Source: Linnemannia schmuckeri (taxonomy: Eukaryota; Mortierellomycota; Mortierellomycetes; Mortierellales; Mortierellaceae). From it: a stretch of 64,000 bases of DNA. The notes under the pieces were generated by a model, which had not been told where the DNA came from, searched no databases, and was given only the letters and a program-made list of their open reading frames with translations. Location: assembly GCA_029449235.1 (NCBI GenBank), contig JANATG010000009.1:1116001-1180000 (forward strand), in the 5' to 3' direction. Shown piece after piece: positions 20,713 to 31,168 of the stretch (the first letter of the stretch is position 1; every line of letters begins with the position of its first letter). The position numbers and the translations under genes were made by a program.

Positions 20713-21695
20713 ATGCCTGTCGCGGACCCAAACAGCCCAGAAGAGCGTCTCAAAACCGCCTACAGCGACATCTTGAGCGATCCCTTTGATGAGAAATACG
20801 AGGACACCTGGGAAGAAGATACATACTGGGCCGCCGTCGAGACCTTCAAGCTCAAGGTCAAGGAAATTGGTATCGAGGATCCTTTTGAGATTCTCAAAAA
20901 GTTTAACATCACCTCGTATGAGTCCATCCGCAACCGTCTCAAAGCAGGCCCACCTGTTTGCCTCCGTGCTGGATGGAAGAGCCCTTATATTGGAACCAAA
21001 GTCGATCCTGTTGCTGTTGTTGCGCCATTGAAACATGTCAATGGACCCAAATTCAGTGGCCAAGAGCGTGTGGTCGTCCTTGATTTTTGGGCCACCTGGT
21101 AACGTCTTGTGCATATCTGCTGTAGAAAAGAATCAATATTTTTATCTCATTTCTGAGCATACTGACAACCTACTCGCTGGCGTTACATTTCTTCACCAAC
21201 AACCTATAGGTGTGGACCATGCGTGCGTGCTGGCCCTGAACTGTCAGAGTTATCCGAGAAATACGCTGGTCGTATTGCGATTGTCGGAGTGAACAACGAG
21301 AGCATGTTCAGACCCAGAGATGAGGACATCTCGGTCGTCACCACATTCCTTGAGGAACGCAAGAAGGAGTTCCGGTATACTATCTATGTCGATAACGAAG
21401 TAGGACATGCCCGCGAGAGTAAGTTTTGATTGAAATGGAGAGTGTATGTTTGAAAGTTGGGATTGCCAGCCTGAAGGCTGCGGTTGTAAACTGCAAACAC
21501 TAATTACAAACGATAAAAATCTTTTCCTTTTCCCTCTGCAATTTAGCCGTGTACAAGGTATCAGAGTACAGGGCTATTCCCTGTGTGATCGTCATTGTCG
21601 ATGGTGTAGTGACCTTTGTGGGAGGACCCTACAGGGAGTTCCTTGGTGCCCTGGAGGCGGCTCTCGAGGAGCCCATCTCTGCTAGGGAGGAATAG
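20713..21695 (+). CDS. TlpA-like thioredoxin-fold protein with novel N-terminal domain, copy C
   Basis: Exons 20713-21098, 21210-21418 and 21547-21695 give 247 residues. The ATG at 20713 has A at -3 and is preferred; an in-frame ATG at 20704 would add three residues. The N-terminal domain repeats the family pattern (ILSDPFDEKYEDTW, FKLKVKEIGIEDPFEILKKF, GPPVCLRAGWKS). The thioredoxin fold follows: VVLDFWATW, C130-G-P-C133 (the classical CGPC active site), IAIVGVNNES, and AIPCVIVIV with cis-Pro. The CGPC makes this the most conventional redox centre of the three; A has CDPC and B has CAPC. Introns match A and B exactly. No targeting signal is seen. It is likely the product of tandem duplication with A and B. 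A disulfide reductase role is inferred and the partner unknown. Confidence 0.85.
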
Positions 21696-23243
21696 TAATA
21701 GTTATCAACAAGCGTGTGTATTCTTTTCTATTCCTTCATTCACCCAATATACCTATGTGTTCATTTTCAAACGCTATCTCCTTGCATTGACGCGAACAGT
21801 ATCTGATAAGACGTGTTACTGACTTTTCACGTGAAGGTACAACTTGTGATCGCATGGGTTAATAGCCTACAGGAATGAGCGTCTGTGCTCAAAGACACGC
21901 GGGCAAGTGAACAGCAGATAGTGGAGAAGAATCAACTACTCTCTAATCTCCTGACCTGCCTTGAGCAGATGGCAGGCATAATCGACGCGCAAAGGAGCTA
22001 GGCCAGGTAGGCAGAAGGGTGGGGGCATCTTTCCTTCGCTTTCTCCTTCCCTCCTCCCCACACAATCCTCCACACAAAAAAAAAATATTATGGCGGTCAT
22101 TGCGCATGACAGTGAGGCTAAGAACTGGGGCTGAATTCGAAGAATTGGACACTGTCTTGCACACACGTGAAATAAGTCAAAAAAAGAAATTGTGCCTGGA
22201 TCAGAAGAATAGAGCTTTTCATGTTCCTGGGTGAAGGAAAGGGAAACATCTGGGTTGAAGTTGGAAGGGAGTACTGGCGGGACATCAAAATAATTACATC
22301 GCAATCGACTTATAGAGATTGGGAAGCATATGGGAGAGAGAGAGGTAGACTGGGTGAAAGAAAAAGGAGCAATTGAGCAAGCATAAAAAAAAGAAGCAAT
22401 TGATCCATCAGGGCATGCCTTGAATGTGATCAACAGCTGGCCTTGTTCTTCGAAGGCTAACTTGTTTGCAAAAGTGATAATGAAAATCACGCTGTTGAAC
22501 TGTGGATGCTTGAAGTCCAACAACAGGGTTTTCAGATTATTATTTATTGTTCACGAGGATGACGATGACAAAAGGGAGCAGCGGAAAGACCTGCCCTGAG
22601 TGAGAGCAGCAAAACAAGATGTCGTACGATAGAGCGTATTGTAAAGCTGCTCTCTATTTCCCCAGTCTGGAACTTCATTTTTAGATTTTTGTATGTTTTT
22701 ATTTGCCTCTCTTGGACGCTTGCTTCGGAAAAAGAAGCTGCCGTCCCCTCTCTCTCCATTCAACGGGAAACCCTAAAGGACACAGAAAAGAGAGAGAAAA
22801 GGATATCGATCGGTGTCTTTCTTGAACAGCACAGGCTTGTGTCAACTGGTAATGCCGCTGGTATTTTCTAATACTGGCATTCCTGTCTGTCAGTCGTTGA
22901 TATCCTCTGTGTGTGTGTGTGTGTATGTGTGCTGTTCAACTGGTAAAAGGCAGGCCGTCGTTTATGTGCGTTCATGGGTGTTGTGTCGTGTCAAGCACTG
23001 AATTGAAATGACATACAGTACATATCTGTTGTTCAGCTGCTGAGCCAACTTTCAACATTTGTGCGGCGACGGCTTTTCTACAGTCCGAACAAAAGCGAGC
23101 CTCCCTTTCTCCCTGTCTCGCAATAAAACTTGATCGCTCATCACTTTTTTCTCTTTTCTTTTCTTTCCTTTTCTTCTTCTCCTCATCCCTTCCACTCTCA
23201 CTCTCACCCTCATCTCTCATTCCTCATCCCGCAAGACATCGCC
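21696..23243. other. Intergenic, thioredoxin-like C to elongase
   Basis: 1.5 kb. A GT-rich microsatellite lies near 22,906-22,924. The minus strand about 22,390-22,540 has a frame reading like a real protein fragment (LLLDFKHPQFNS), with no ATG and no matching neighbours, possibly a gene relic. The last 110 bp are the pyrimidine-rich leader of the elongase. Confidence 0.5.
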
Positions 23244-25128
23244 ATGGCCGCCGCATTCTTGGATCAGGTCAACTTCAGCCTTGATCAGCCCTTCGGCATC
23301 AAGCTCGACAACTACTTCAGCAAGGGCTATGAGCTCGTCACGGGCAAGCCCATCGACTCGTTCGTCTTCCAGGAGGGTGTCACACCCCTGTCGACCCAGT
23401 ACGAGGTCGCCATGTGGACCGTCACCTACTTTATCGTCATCTTTGGCGGTCGTCAGATCATGAAGTCCCAGGAGGCCTTCAAGCTCAAGCCCTTCTTCAT
23501 CCTCCACAATTTCCTCCTGACCATCGCCTCCGGTGCCCTTCTCCTTCTCTTTATTGAGAACCTCGTCCCCATCCTCGCCCGCCATGGCCTCTTCTACGCC
23601 ATTTGCGACCAGGGTGCCTGGACCCAGCGTCTTGAGCTCCTCTACTACCTCAACTACCTCGTCAAGTACTGGGAGTTGGCCGACACCGTCTTCTTGGTCC
23701 TCAAGAAGAAGCCTCTTGGTACGTGTTGTTTTGTCTGCTCTCCTTTTTTATTATCTACCTTGCAGGACCCCACATTGGACAACTACAAGGGAAAAAACAA
23801 AGCGAGGCAGGATCAATTGAAAAGAAAAATAGGAAGATCAAGAGAGGATATTTTTGCGACATTCTTAGATTTGTTGCTGTTTTTTCTTTGTGTCGCCATG
23901 GTTTTCTTTTTATGCTATGGTCGTCCATTGTCTTGATTTGGATTGTCTGTGCTTTTTTGCTTTTTTTTATCTTTGCGCGCCCAACAAAAAAAAAGGAAAA
24001 GGGAGAAAAGGAACGATGCACCCAACAACAACAACAATTCCGTGTTGACAGCACTAAACAACACACAACAAGATACGACACGACAAGGGACATACTCCGG
24101 CTCCCCCTTTATTTTCATTATTTCATTAATCGTTTCCACGACACAACGGATCCCGCAAAGAGTGCGACCAAACAACAAATCAATAGCAGTAATGAGGAAT
24201 GGCCGCCCCCCTCTTCAACCTAACCCCCTGGCTCATTTTTGCGAACCGAGAACGGGATTCTTGGTTGTCCCTCTTCTGTATTGTTGTTTGACACGTCAGA
24301 GTAAAAGAGGCAGAAACACAGGATGTGGTCATCGTACTATACGGACTTTTTACAGCAGAGCAAGCAACAGCAGCGCGGGACAAAAAAAAACAGAAGTCGA
24401 CCCTTTTCCTTCCCCCCTTGTTCTCACTCTTTTTTTATGTTTCGTTATCTTCAATTTTTTTCATATGCCGATTTATAAGAATGGCATGAGCTGGGCTGTG
24501 ATGAAAACAATAGTCCCGCACCTGCACCTACTTTGCAGTTTGTGCGCCGTCTTCCTCGGAAGAATTGCCATCATGGCCATGATAAGGACAACACGTTTTT
24601 ATTTCGCTGTGTGGAGGAGTATCACGTAACTAATAATCACCACTCTTAATTGTTATCCTAATAGAGTTCTTGCATTACTTCCACCACTCGATGACCATGA
24701 TCCTCTGTTTCGTCCAGCTCGGTGGCTACACTTCCGTCTCGTGGGTCCCCATCACCCTCAACTTGACCGTTCACGTCTTGATGTACTACTACTACATGCG
24801 CTCTGCTGCTGGTGTCCGCATCTGGTGGAAGCAGTACTTGACCACCCTCCAGATCATCCAGTTCGTCCTCGACCTCGGATTCATCTACTTCTGCTCCTAC
24901 ACCTACTTTGCCTTCACCTACTGGCCCCAGCTTCCCAACGTCGGCAAGTGTGCCGGTACCGAGGGTGCTGCTCTCTTTGGCTGCGGTCTCCTCTCCAGCT
25001 ACCTCTTGCTTTTCATCAACTTTTACCGCCTCACCTACAACGCCAAGGCCAAGGCTGCCAAGGAGCGTGGCTCCAACGTCACCCCTAAGACCCCCAAGGC
25101 TGATAAGAAGAAGAGCAAGCACATCTAA
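23244..25128 (+). CDS. MAELO: ELO-family very-long-chain fatty acid elongase (MAELO-like)
   Basis: Two exons (23244-23718, 24665-25128) give 312 residues. The ATG sits in GCCATGGCC. It is the condensing enzyme (3-ketoacyl-CoA synthase) of ER fatty-acid elongation, adding two carbons from malonyl-CoA. Motifs: KPFFILHNFLLT, YYLNYLVKYWELADTVFLVL before the intron, the metal-binding H162-x2-H165-H166 (HYFHH), and NLTVHVLMYYYYMRSA. Several hydrophobic segments span the membrane, and the lysine-rich KKKSKHI end fits ER retention. The sequence closely resembles my memory of Mortierella alpina MAELO, linked to saturated and long-chain acids rather than the C18-PUFA elongase GLELO; substrate range here is inferred. 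Codons are strongly C-ending, suggesting high expression. The intron of 946 nt is large for this window. Confidence 0.95.
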
Positions 25129-25945
25129 ACCATCGTGTCATCTCCTCCTTTAAGGGCTGTGAATGGAATAAGAGGGTCGCCGCCTTATGATCCGTTCATT
25201 TTTCTTTCAGGACAAACCAACCTACCCATTGGAGCACATGAACTTCAATCCGTGCTCTTGTCTATGCAACCCTTTCATACTTTTTCTTTCCTTTTTCTCT
25301 TGTAATATTCACAATACATCTTCCTACACGGCATCATTATCCATCCGTCAAAACATTCATTCCGCCTCTCCTCTCATTGTTCTTGTTTACCTCTTTGTTT
25401 GTTGTATTGTTTTCGATAGCTTGTATGTCCATAGACCACTTTTTTTTCTACAGATACCATGTTCATCTCTGGATAAACACCTGTGCAAACATATTTCTTC
25501 CGCGTTCCAATGTTATTCAAAGAGGACAAGTTTGAGTCTTTTTTTCTTTATGTTTGTTAGGACCAGAAGAGGAGGACAAGAAAGAAGACGAAAGGGTCCA
25601 GCTGACTCTGATAAGTGTAGAGCACTTACTCTGCGCACGGTGCTCTCCTCACAAAGTGTCAACAGTGTCAATTGGGCCGTTGTTGCTTCCTTGCCTGCTC
25701 GTTAGTTTGGCGCCAGCCGAGCCTTAAGCATAAAAAGGACAAGAGCGTAAGATTAAATGAGTTTCTTTCTCTTCTTTTTTCTCTTCCATCTCATTGCCCA
25801 TCTCAACCCGACAGACTCTGTTCCAACTACATCACTCATCTAGACAGTTGCCCTTTGAAACCTCGTCTACTTTATTCCGTCGGTCCTTATTTTTCGACTC
25901 AGCGTACACTTTACTTTTTTTTTGTTCACGCGTACCTTGAACACC
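25129..25945. other. Intergenic, elongase to epoxide hydrolase
   Basis: 817 bp. No gene is supportable. From about 25,760 the plus strand is pyrimidine-rich and forms the epoxide hydrolase leader. Confidence 0.6.
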
Positions 25946-27706
25946 ATGTCGGCTCAACCAACCAACTCGCTTGAAGACAGCTTTGTCTCTATCCACGAAA
26001 AAACCACCTCCCAGACATCCTTCTCTACCTCTACCTCCTCCTCCTTCCACCAAGAACACCACCACGCCCATAGCCACGGTCACGGCCTCCACGGCCAACT
26101 CCTTGATGAAAAGTCAACGGCATTCTTGGAAGAGAAAGACAACGATCCAACGGTCCCACGTCGTATGAAGCTCTCGGCTCGTCGAACCGACCTTCTGCCG
26201 ACCCTCCAGACCCGCCTATCCCAAGCAACCTTCCCGGACCAGATCGAAGCCGCCGGATGGAATTACGGAACCGAGACAGGTCTCCTCAAGTCGTTGACCC
26301 AAGAGTGGTTGCACAACTATGACTGGGAGAAGGAGTTGAACCATCTCAATCAGGATTATGACCATTGGACTTGTCGGATCAATGGGTTGGATATTCATTA
26401 CGTCCGACATGATCCTTGGGCCGAGAAGGTGAAGGATCCCGCTACAGGTGAGGAAGCTGAAGAGGAGGGGCCGTGGGCGGGCAAGGCGATGGTGAATGAG
26501 CAGGGACAGATTGTGATGCCGTTGTTGTTGATCCATGGGTGGCCCGGGACTTGGTATGAGTTTGGAAAGGCGATCCAGTTGTTGAAAAAGCGTGGGCGCT
26601 TCCAGATTATCGTTCCTTCCCTGCCTGGTTTTGGATGGTCCCAAGGTACAGCCTATTTTTCTCTTGGTTGAATTCAATTGATATTTTATAAGGTAGATCT
26701 GCACTGCAATGTCTAACCGCTCTTTCTAATGCTCGACATTCTTCGTGAATATTTAGCCCCTACGAAGAAGAAGTTTGGAACAAGGGCGATGGCCAAGACA
26801 TTGCACGACTTGATGCAGCACCTCGGCTACAAGTACTACCTGGCCCAGGGCGGAGACTGGGGCGCCATCATTTCGCGAACCATCGCAACCCTCTACCCCG
26901 ACAACTGTCTCGCCATCCATATCAATATGCTGCCCTGTCTTCCTCCACGCCCTTGGTCGAGCCCCTTCCAATTCGTCAAGGCCATCACGGGTTTCGCCCT
27001 CCCCTCAGTAGTTTACAGGAACAACCCTCGTGAACAGGCTTCGATTGCGAGCCTGAAACTCTATGCCGCCGAAGAAGGCGCTTACTTCTTTTTACAATCA
27101 ACTAAACCCCAGACATTGGGCCATGCCCTGCAGGATTCCCCCGTGGGTCTGCTGTCGTGGTTGACGGAAAAGTATCTCGGTTGGGCGGATTTAGACCCTA
27201 CTCAACCCGGGACGTGGCCGTTCTCGAAGACTGAGCTGTTGACGCAGATTATGATCTATCATTCGACAGAGACGATTACTTCGTCGACAAGGATTTATTA
27301 TGAAACTTTTCATAACCGTGACGTGGAGTGGTTGCTTCGTCGTCCTGTCCCTGCGAGTGTTCCTGTTGGTGTTGGTGTCTGGAACAAGGAGCTCTTCATG
27401 GTTCCCAAGGCCTGGGCCGAGTAAGTGTCTTTGTCATTCAGGCACCGTCAAAACGTATCCGTGCAATGTGGTTTGCTCGTATGAAATGCCAAGCTAACAT
27501 GAAGCTAACATTCTCTATCTTGACCCGATCCGTCCATAAAATGTAGTGACTATATGAACATTATCTCGTGGCACGAGTTCCCCAAGGGTGGTCACTTTGC
27601 GGCCTTTGAGAGACCTGTCGAGTACGAGAAGGAAGTGACAGACTACTTCACGAGTGAGCAGATTCTGGATGCCTTTACCGCCAAGCGCTACGGCTTCAAG
27701 ATTTAA
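25946..27706 (+). CDS. Microsomal-type epoxide hydrolase (EHN plus alpha/beta hydrolase)
   Basis: Three exons (25946-26645, 26757-27420, 27547-27706) give 507 residues; the first in-frame ATG follows ACACC. Residues about 1-60 are Ser/Thr-rich with a histidine cluster (HQEHHHAHSHGHG). The EHN domain (about 90-160) contains GLLKSLTQEWLHNYDW. The alpha/beta hydrolase core shows oxyanion-hole H197-G-W-P-G-T, nucleophile Asp267 in GGDWGA, a candidate acid Glu445 in NKELF, and His471 in GGHFAAFE, the triad of EPHX1-like enzymes. It opens epoxides to diols with water. No N-terminal membrane anchor is seen, unlike mammalian EPHX1, so the enzyme may be soluble. It lies next to the elongase; epoxy fatty acids are a plausible substrate by inference, with xenobiotic epoxides as the alternative. 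Convergent with UTP11. Confidence 0.92.
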
Positions 27707-28120
27707 TAGACGACATCTCCAATGATACCTTGAATGTTACTTATTTTCGCTGAGAAAATAAAAGAAAACACAACCATATCGTACAACTAATTAATTGGTG
27801 GTGATGTTGAATGCTGGTTGTTTTTATGTCTATTGTACAATTATGATGAATGTGCTTCAGTGAGCCGAAATGAGAAGAGGGAATGAGAAGGTAGGGGTGA
27901 CGGGAAAAGGGCCGGATGTTGAAGAAGCCGAAGGGTGTTGCGTTGCTCGATCGCGAGCCGAAAAAGTCGACAAAAAGTTGAAAAGCCGAAAAGACGAGGA
28001 AAATGATAGAGTCGAGGCAGCTTTGTCCGCAATTCCTGCTCTTGGTCCAGATCCTGATCCCGATCCTGCATCGCTCGTTGCTCCTGTCTCACCTCCTTGA
28101 GGTCCACACAGATTACCCCT
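27707..28120. other. Convergent 3' interval, epoxide hydrolase and UTP11
   Basis: 414 bp between the two stop codons. AATAAA at about 27,757 suits the epoxide hydrolase transcript. No gene is seen. Confidence 0.6.
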
Positions 28121-29060
28121 CTACTTCTTGCGGTCGGCCTTCCACTTGTATTTAGCAAGCCCATCCTTGTCGACGCCAATCTTCTTCTTGCGACCCTTGA
28201 GCATCAGGTTCTTGCGGAGCTTCATCTCGGACTCGAGCTTGGCCATCGTCTCCTCACGTTCCATTCTCGAGGCGAGTTCCGTCAATGCGCGCTCACGCTC
28301 CTTAGTTGCCGCCTTGATCTCGGCCTTTTCCAGGTGGGCGACGACCGTGTCCTTCTTAAGCTGTGAGGTTCTAGGCCGGTTGAATTTCCGGTGGACGAGT
28401 TCTGGTGCTGTGTCAAAGTGTTTGGCTGCATCGAATGTTTTCACTATGTGAAAGTGGTGGTTAACGAAGAGAGAGGAAAAGGAGAAAAGGTTAGAATATA
28501 CTCCTTTTGTGTCCAATACAGCAAAATGAACAGGAACTGGTAAAAATATCCTAAGTTGAGTTACCTTCATCCTCAGTATCGACAAAGACGATGTGGTTCT
28601 TGGGTTTGATAGCAGCTTTTGAACTACTACCCAACCCACTTCCAAACATGTCCTCATCCTCCTCTTCGGCAAACTCATCATGGACATCATCATCCAAAAG
28701 GACCAACCCCTGCTGCATCCGCTCAATCCTCTTCTTTCCAATATCGCGCTGCTGGGTAACGTAGTTAAGATCCTGGGTATTCAACAACTTGAGGAAATCA
28801 TGCGAGAACTTGTCATTTCTTTCCGCGAGATGAACACCATCCTTGGTCTTGGAGTTGATCATCTTGAAGTAGAATTCGTCAGGGTTGCGGAAGGCGGCCT
28901 TTTCACGCATGGCCTTGAGACGGTCCTGTTTGGAGTGGTAGTCGCGTGCACGAGCAACATAGTCCTTTTTCTTTTCGAGGAGACCGTATTTTTGGCGGGC
29001 CAGAGGTTGCGAACGCTCCTTGTGGTTGCGCCGGTGGACGGCGTTGCGAAGTGACGACAT
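28121..29060 (-). CDS. UTP11: U3 snoRNP-associated protein Utp11 (SSU processome)
   Basis: Two exons (29060-28565, 28443-28121) give 272 residues. Utp11 is a nucleolar component of the small-subunit processome required for 18S rRNA maturation. The N-terminus SSLRNAVHRRNHKERSQP, then LLEKKKDYVARARDYHSK and EFYFKMINSKTKDGVH, are family signatures. The mid region is acidic (EEEDEDMF). The C-terminal half is a long basic coiled coil ending GLAKYKWKADRKK. The length matches the family (about 250-280). The start is the first ATG in frame and agrees with family N-termini. The single intron (28564-28444) is GT-AG. It is divergent from GEMIN2 across 268 bp. Confidence 0.95.
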
Positions 29061-29328
29061 TGTTGGTTGTTGTTGGTTGTTGGTCGGTTAGTTGTTGGTT
29101 GATGAGTGGATGAACCCCGAGTGATGCCAAGCAAGGTACTCTTCAAAAAAAAAAGAAAAAATAAAGACAACAGTGACGGTCTTTTAGAGTGATTAAGGGT
29201 ATCTTATGGGGCAACGAACTACTTCGCCTGAATGGTAGTGAAGACAGGACAAGGACTGGCCACGGACTGGCCTCCACCACACTCCTACATCAACTCACTG
29301 CACACGCACTGACACCACTACGGATAAC
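29061..29328. promoter_or_regulatory. Bidirectional promoter of UTP11 and GEMIN2
   Basis: 268 bp between the two start codons. It contains short repeats of GTTGTTGGTTG on the UTP11 side and an A-rich patch near 29,143-29,160. No TATA box is visible. Confidence 0.6.
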
Positions 29329-31168
29329 ATGCTGCCAAGTTCAGGGGAGGAGTACTTACGCATGGTCAAGTAAGACCTCATACGAACCCCTTCTCTCTTT
29401 CTCATCCTTGAATGCAGGCACATTCACTTCCAACAGTCGAACAAGACGCACATCTAGACCAAAGGATTCACCGTCACCTTTCTCCTACTTTTTTTAAACG
29501 TCCTGTTTTAGAGCCCAGGCACGGAAATGCCCCGCGGTGGTCGTGGCCTCAGGTGCAGGGGCACAGAAACACCTGGCCGCCAAGAACACGTCTCGGAAAT
29601 ACAGAACCGACTGGCAGTCCTGCCTCCCTGCGCCCGAAGGGTGTACCCCTACTCCCGAGTGGAAGGATCAGTTCATGAAGGATTTCAATGCGGCCAGAGC
29701 GAGACTCAAACAATACAAGCTGTCTCAAGAACGACAAACTAAGCGAGGAGGAGGAGGAGGAGGAGGAGGAGGTAGCGGTGGTGGTGCAAAATCAAGGCAG
29801 GACAAGAGTTACGAGCAAGAAGCGAGTGAGAACGATGAGCAACCATATAATATACCCGAGTTAGACAGCCCTCAACCACCGTCCTCGTCCACTCACTCCA
29901 AGCCTGCTGCTGCTACTGCTCGCGCAGTGGTCTTACCAAAGATGCACGATGACCAAAAGTGGCGCACGTTGCTGTATGGATCCCCACCATCGTCAACCAT
30001 CCCAGCCTCGCATGTCGCGTCAACTACCACTATAGTAGCAACGGAGACTGTCGCCCTCTCCACTCCTTCTTCAATTACCTCTGCCACCACTACATCAAAG
30101 GCAACAACAACAACGGCATCTACTGTACCAGCGCCAATACCGACGGGAGCAATCCGGCAAGAGGGAATGTCACCTTCACCTCAGTTCCTGATCCGTCTCG
30201 ATCAGGGCCATTTGATTCAGTTGCTGAAATATCATCTCCGCTGGCTTGCCGAGGATGACCTCCAAGAACAAGAGGTACGGTAACGGTAGTCCACCATTTG
30301 ACGGAGGATGCTCAAAGGGAACGAAAAGAAAGGAAGGAAGGGAAAAAAGGGAAAGAAAGGAAAGGAAGGAAGAGAAAGATGGAAAACGGCCAAACCAAAC
30401 CAAAAGGGACTCCGTTAACATGTGTTACATTTCTTATTGCTTGCTATATTATGAATAGGAAAAGTGGCTGTATGCGATGTTTCTGAAGCTGGATGTGCTT
30501 GTGGAGTCGGATCAGGTGGCTGTTCTCAGGAATATTGCGAAAAAGTGTGCCCGGATCCGATCGCATTTCCACGTAAGTCGTTTTTGCTCTTTTTTATCGT
30601 CTTCTTTCCATCTCTTCTTGCCATGTGCTATACCTTGTATGTAGGTCGTGTGTGTGAAGATATACTTGTGTTTCCTTGCCTTCTGTTTTGTGAGCTTACC
30701 CTTATCCAGCCTTGTCTTGCCTTTCTTGGTGGGAAAGCATACGAAAAGGATATCATATACGACACCCACCCTGCCCTTTTATTACTGCCCTCTCGATCAT
30801 TGAGCTTTTTTTTTCTCTCTCTCTCCTGTCCCTTTGCAATTATGCTTGTGTAATAATGAGATTCTCGGTCATCCCTGCTCCTCCCCTCCTTCCCCTGGCT
30901 GCTTCATCCAATACCACCCTTCGTTTGATTCTTATTCATATTTTTTTTTTATTTATTGATTGTTTTATTTCTTCTTGTTTATCAGTCGCGTCATATTTCA
31001 TTCTCTCGGTTCTATTTTTGTTGCGCGATATGACGGATGTACTCACCTTCATGTTTGTGTTTTTTTCTTTCCTTTCTTTATTAGAGCGACTCTGGAAGCA
31101 AGCTTGCAACGGTCAACATGGTCATTACCATTGTAGCCCGACTCTTTGGACAGGAGGACCTCGAATAA
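29329..31168 (+). CDS. GEMIN2: Gemin2/SIP1 homologue, SMN-complex snRNP assembly factor
   Basis: Four exons (29329-29369, 29512-30274, 30459-30572, 31085-31168) give 333 residues. Gemin2 binds SMN and holds five Sm proteins during spliceosomal snRNP assembly in the cytoplasm. Evidence: GEEYLRMVKAQARKCPAVVV across intron 1 matches the family EYLRRVQ-EA-CP-VVVA block. YRTDWQSCLPAPEGCTPTPE matches the W-x-S/PAPEGY block. The C-terminus QGHLIQLLKYHLRWL, EKWLYAMFLKLDVLVE and VNMVITIVARLFGQEDL is the helical SIP1 domain. The start at 29329 is the first ATG after an in-frame stop, giving a shorter N-terminus than animal Gemin2. An upstream exon cannot be excluded. The linker (about 75-210) is low complexity, including nine consecutive Gly and Ser/Thr-rich sequence. 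Intron 3 is 512 nt. Confidence 0.88.

Noticed and set aside
27841..28120. Extra coding exon downstream of the epoxide hydrolase
   Set aside because: The plus frame is charged and low complexity with no splice link to the upstream gene, and it lies in the UTP11 3' region.
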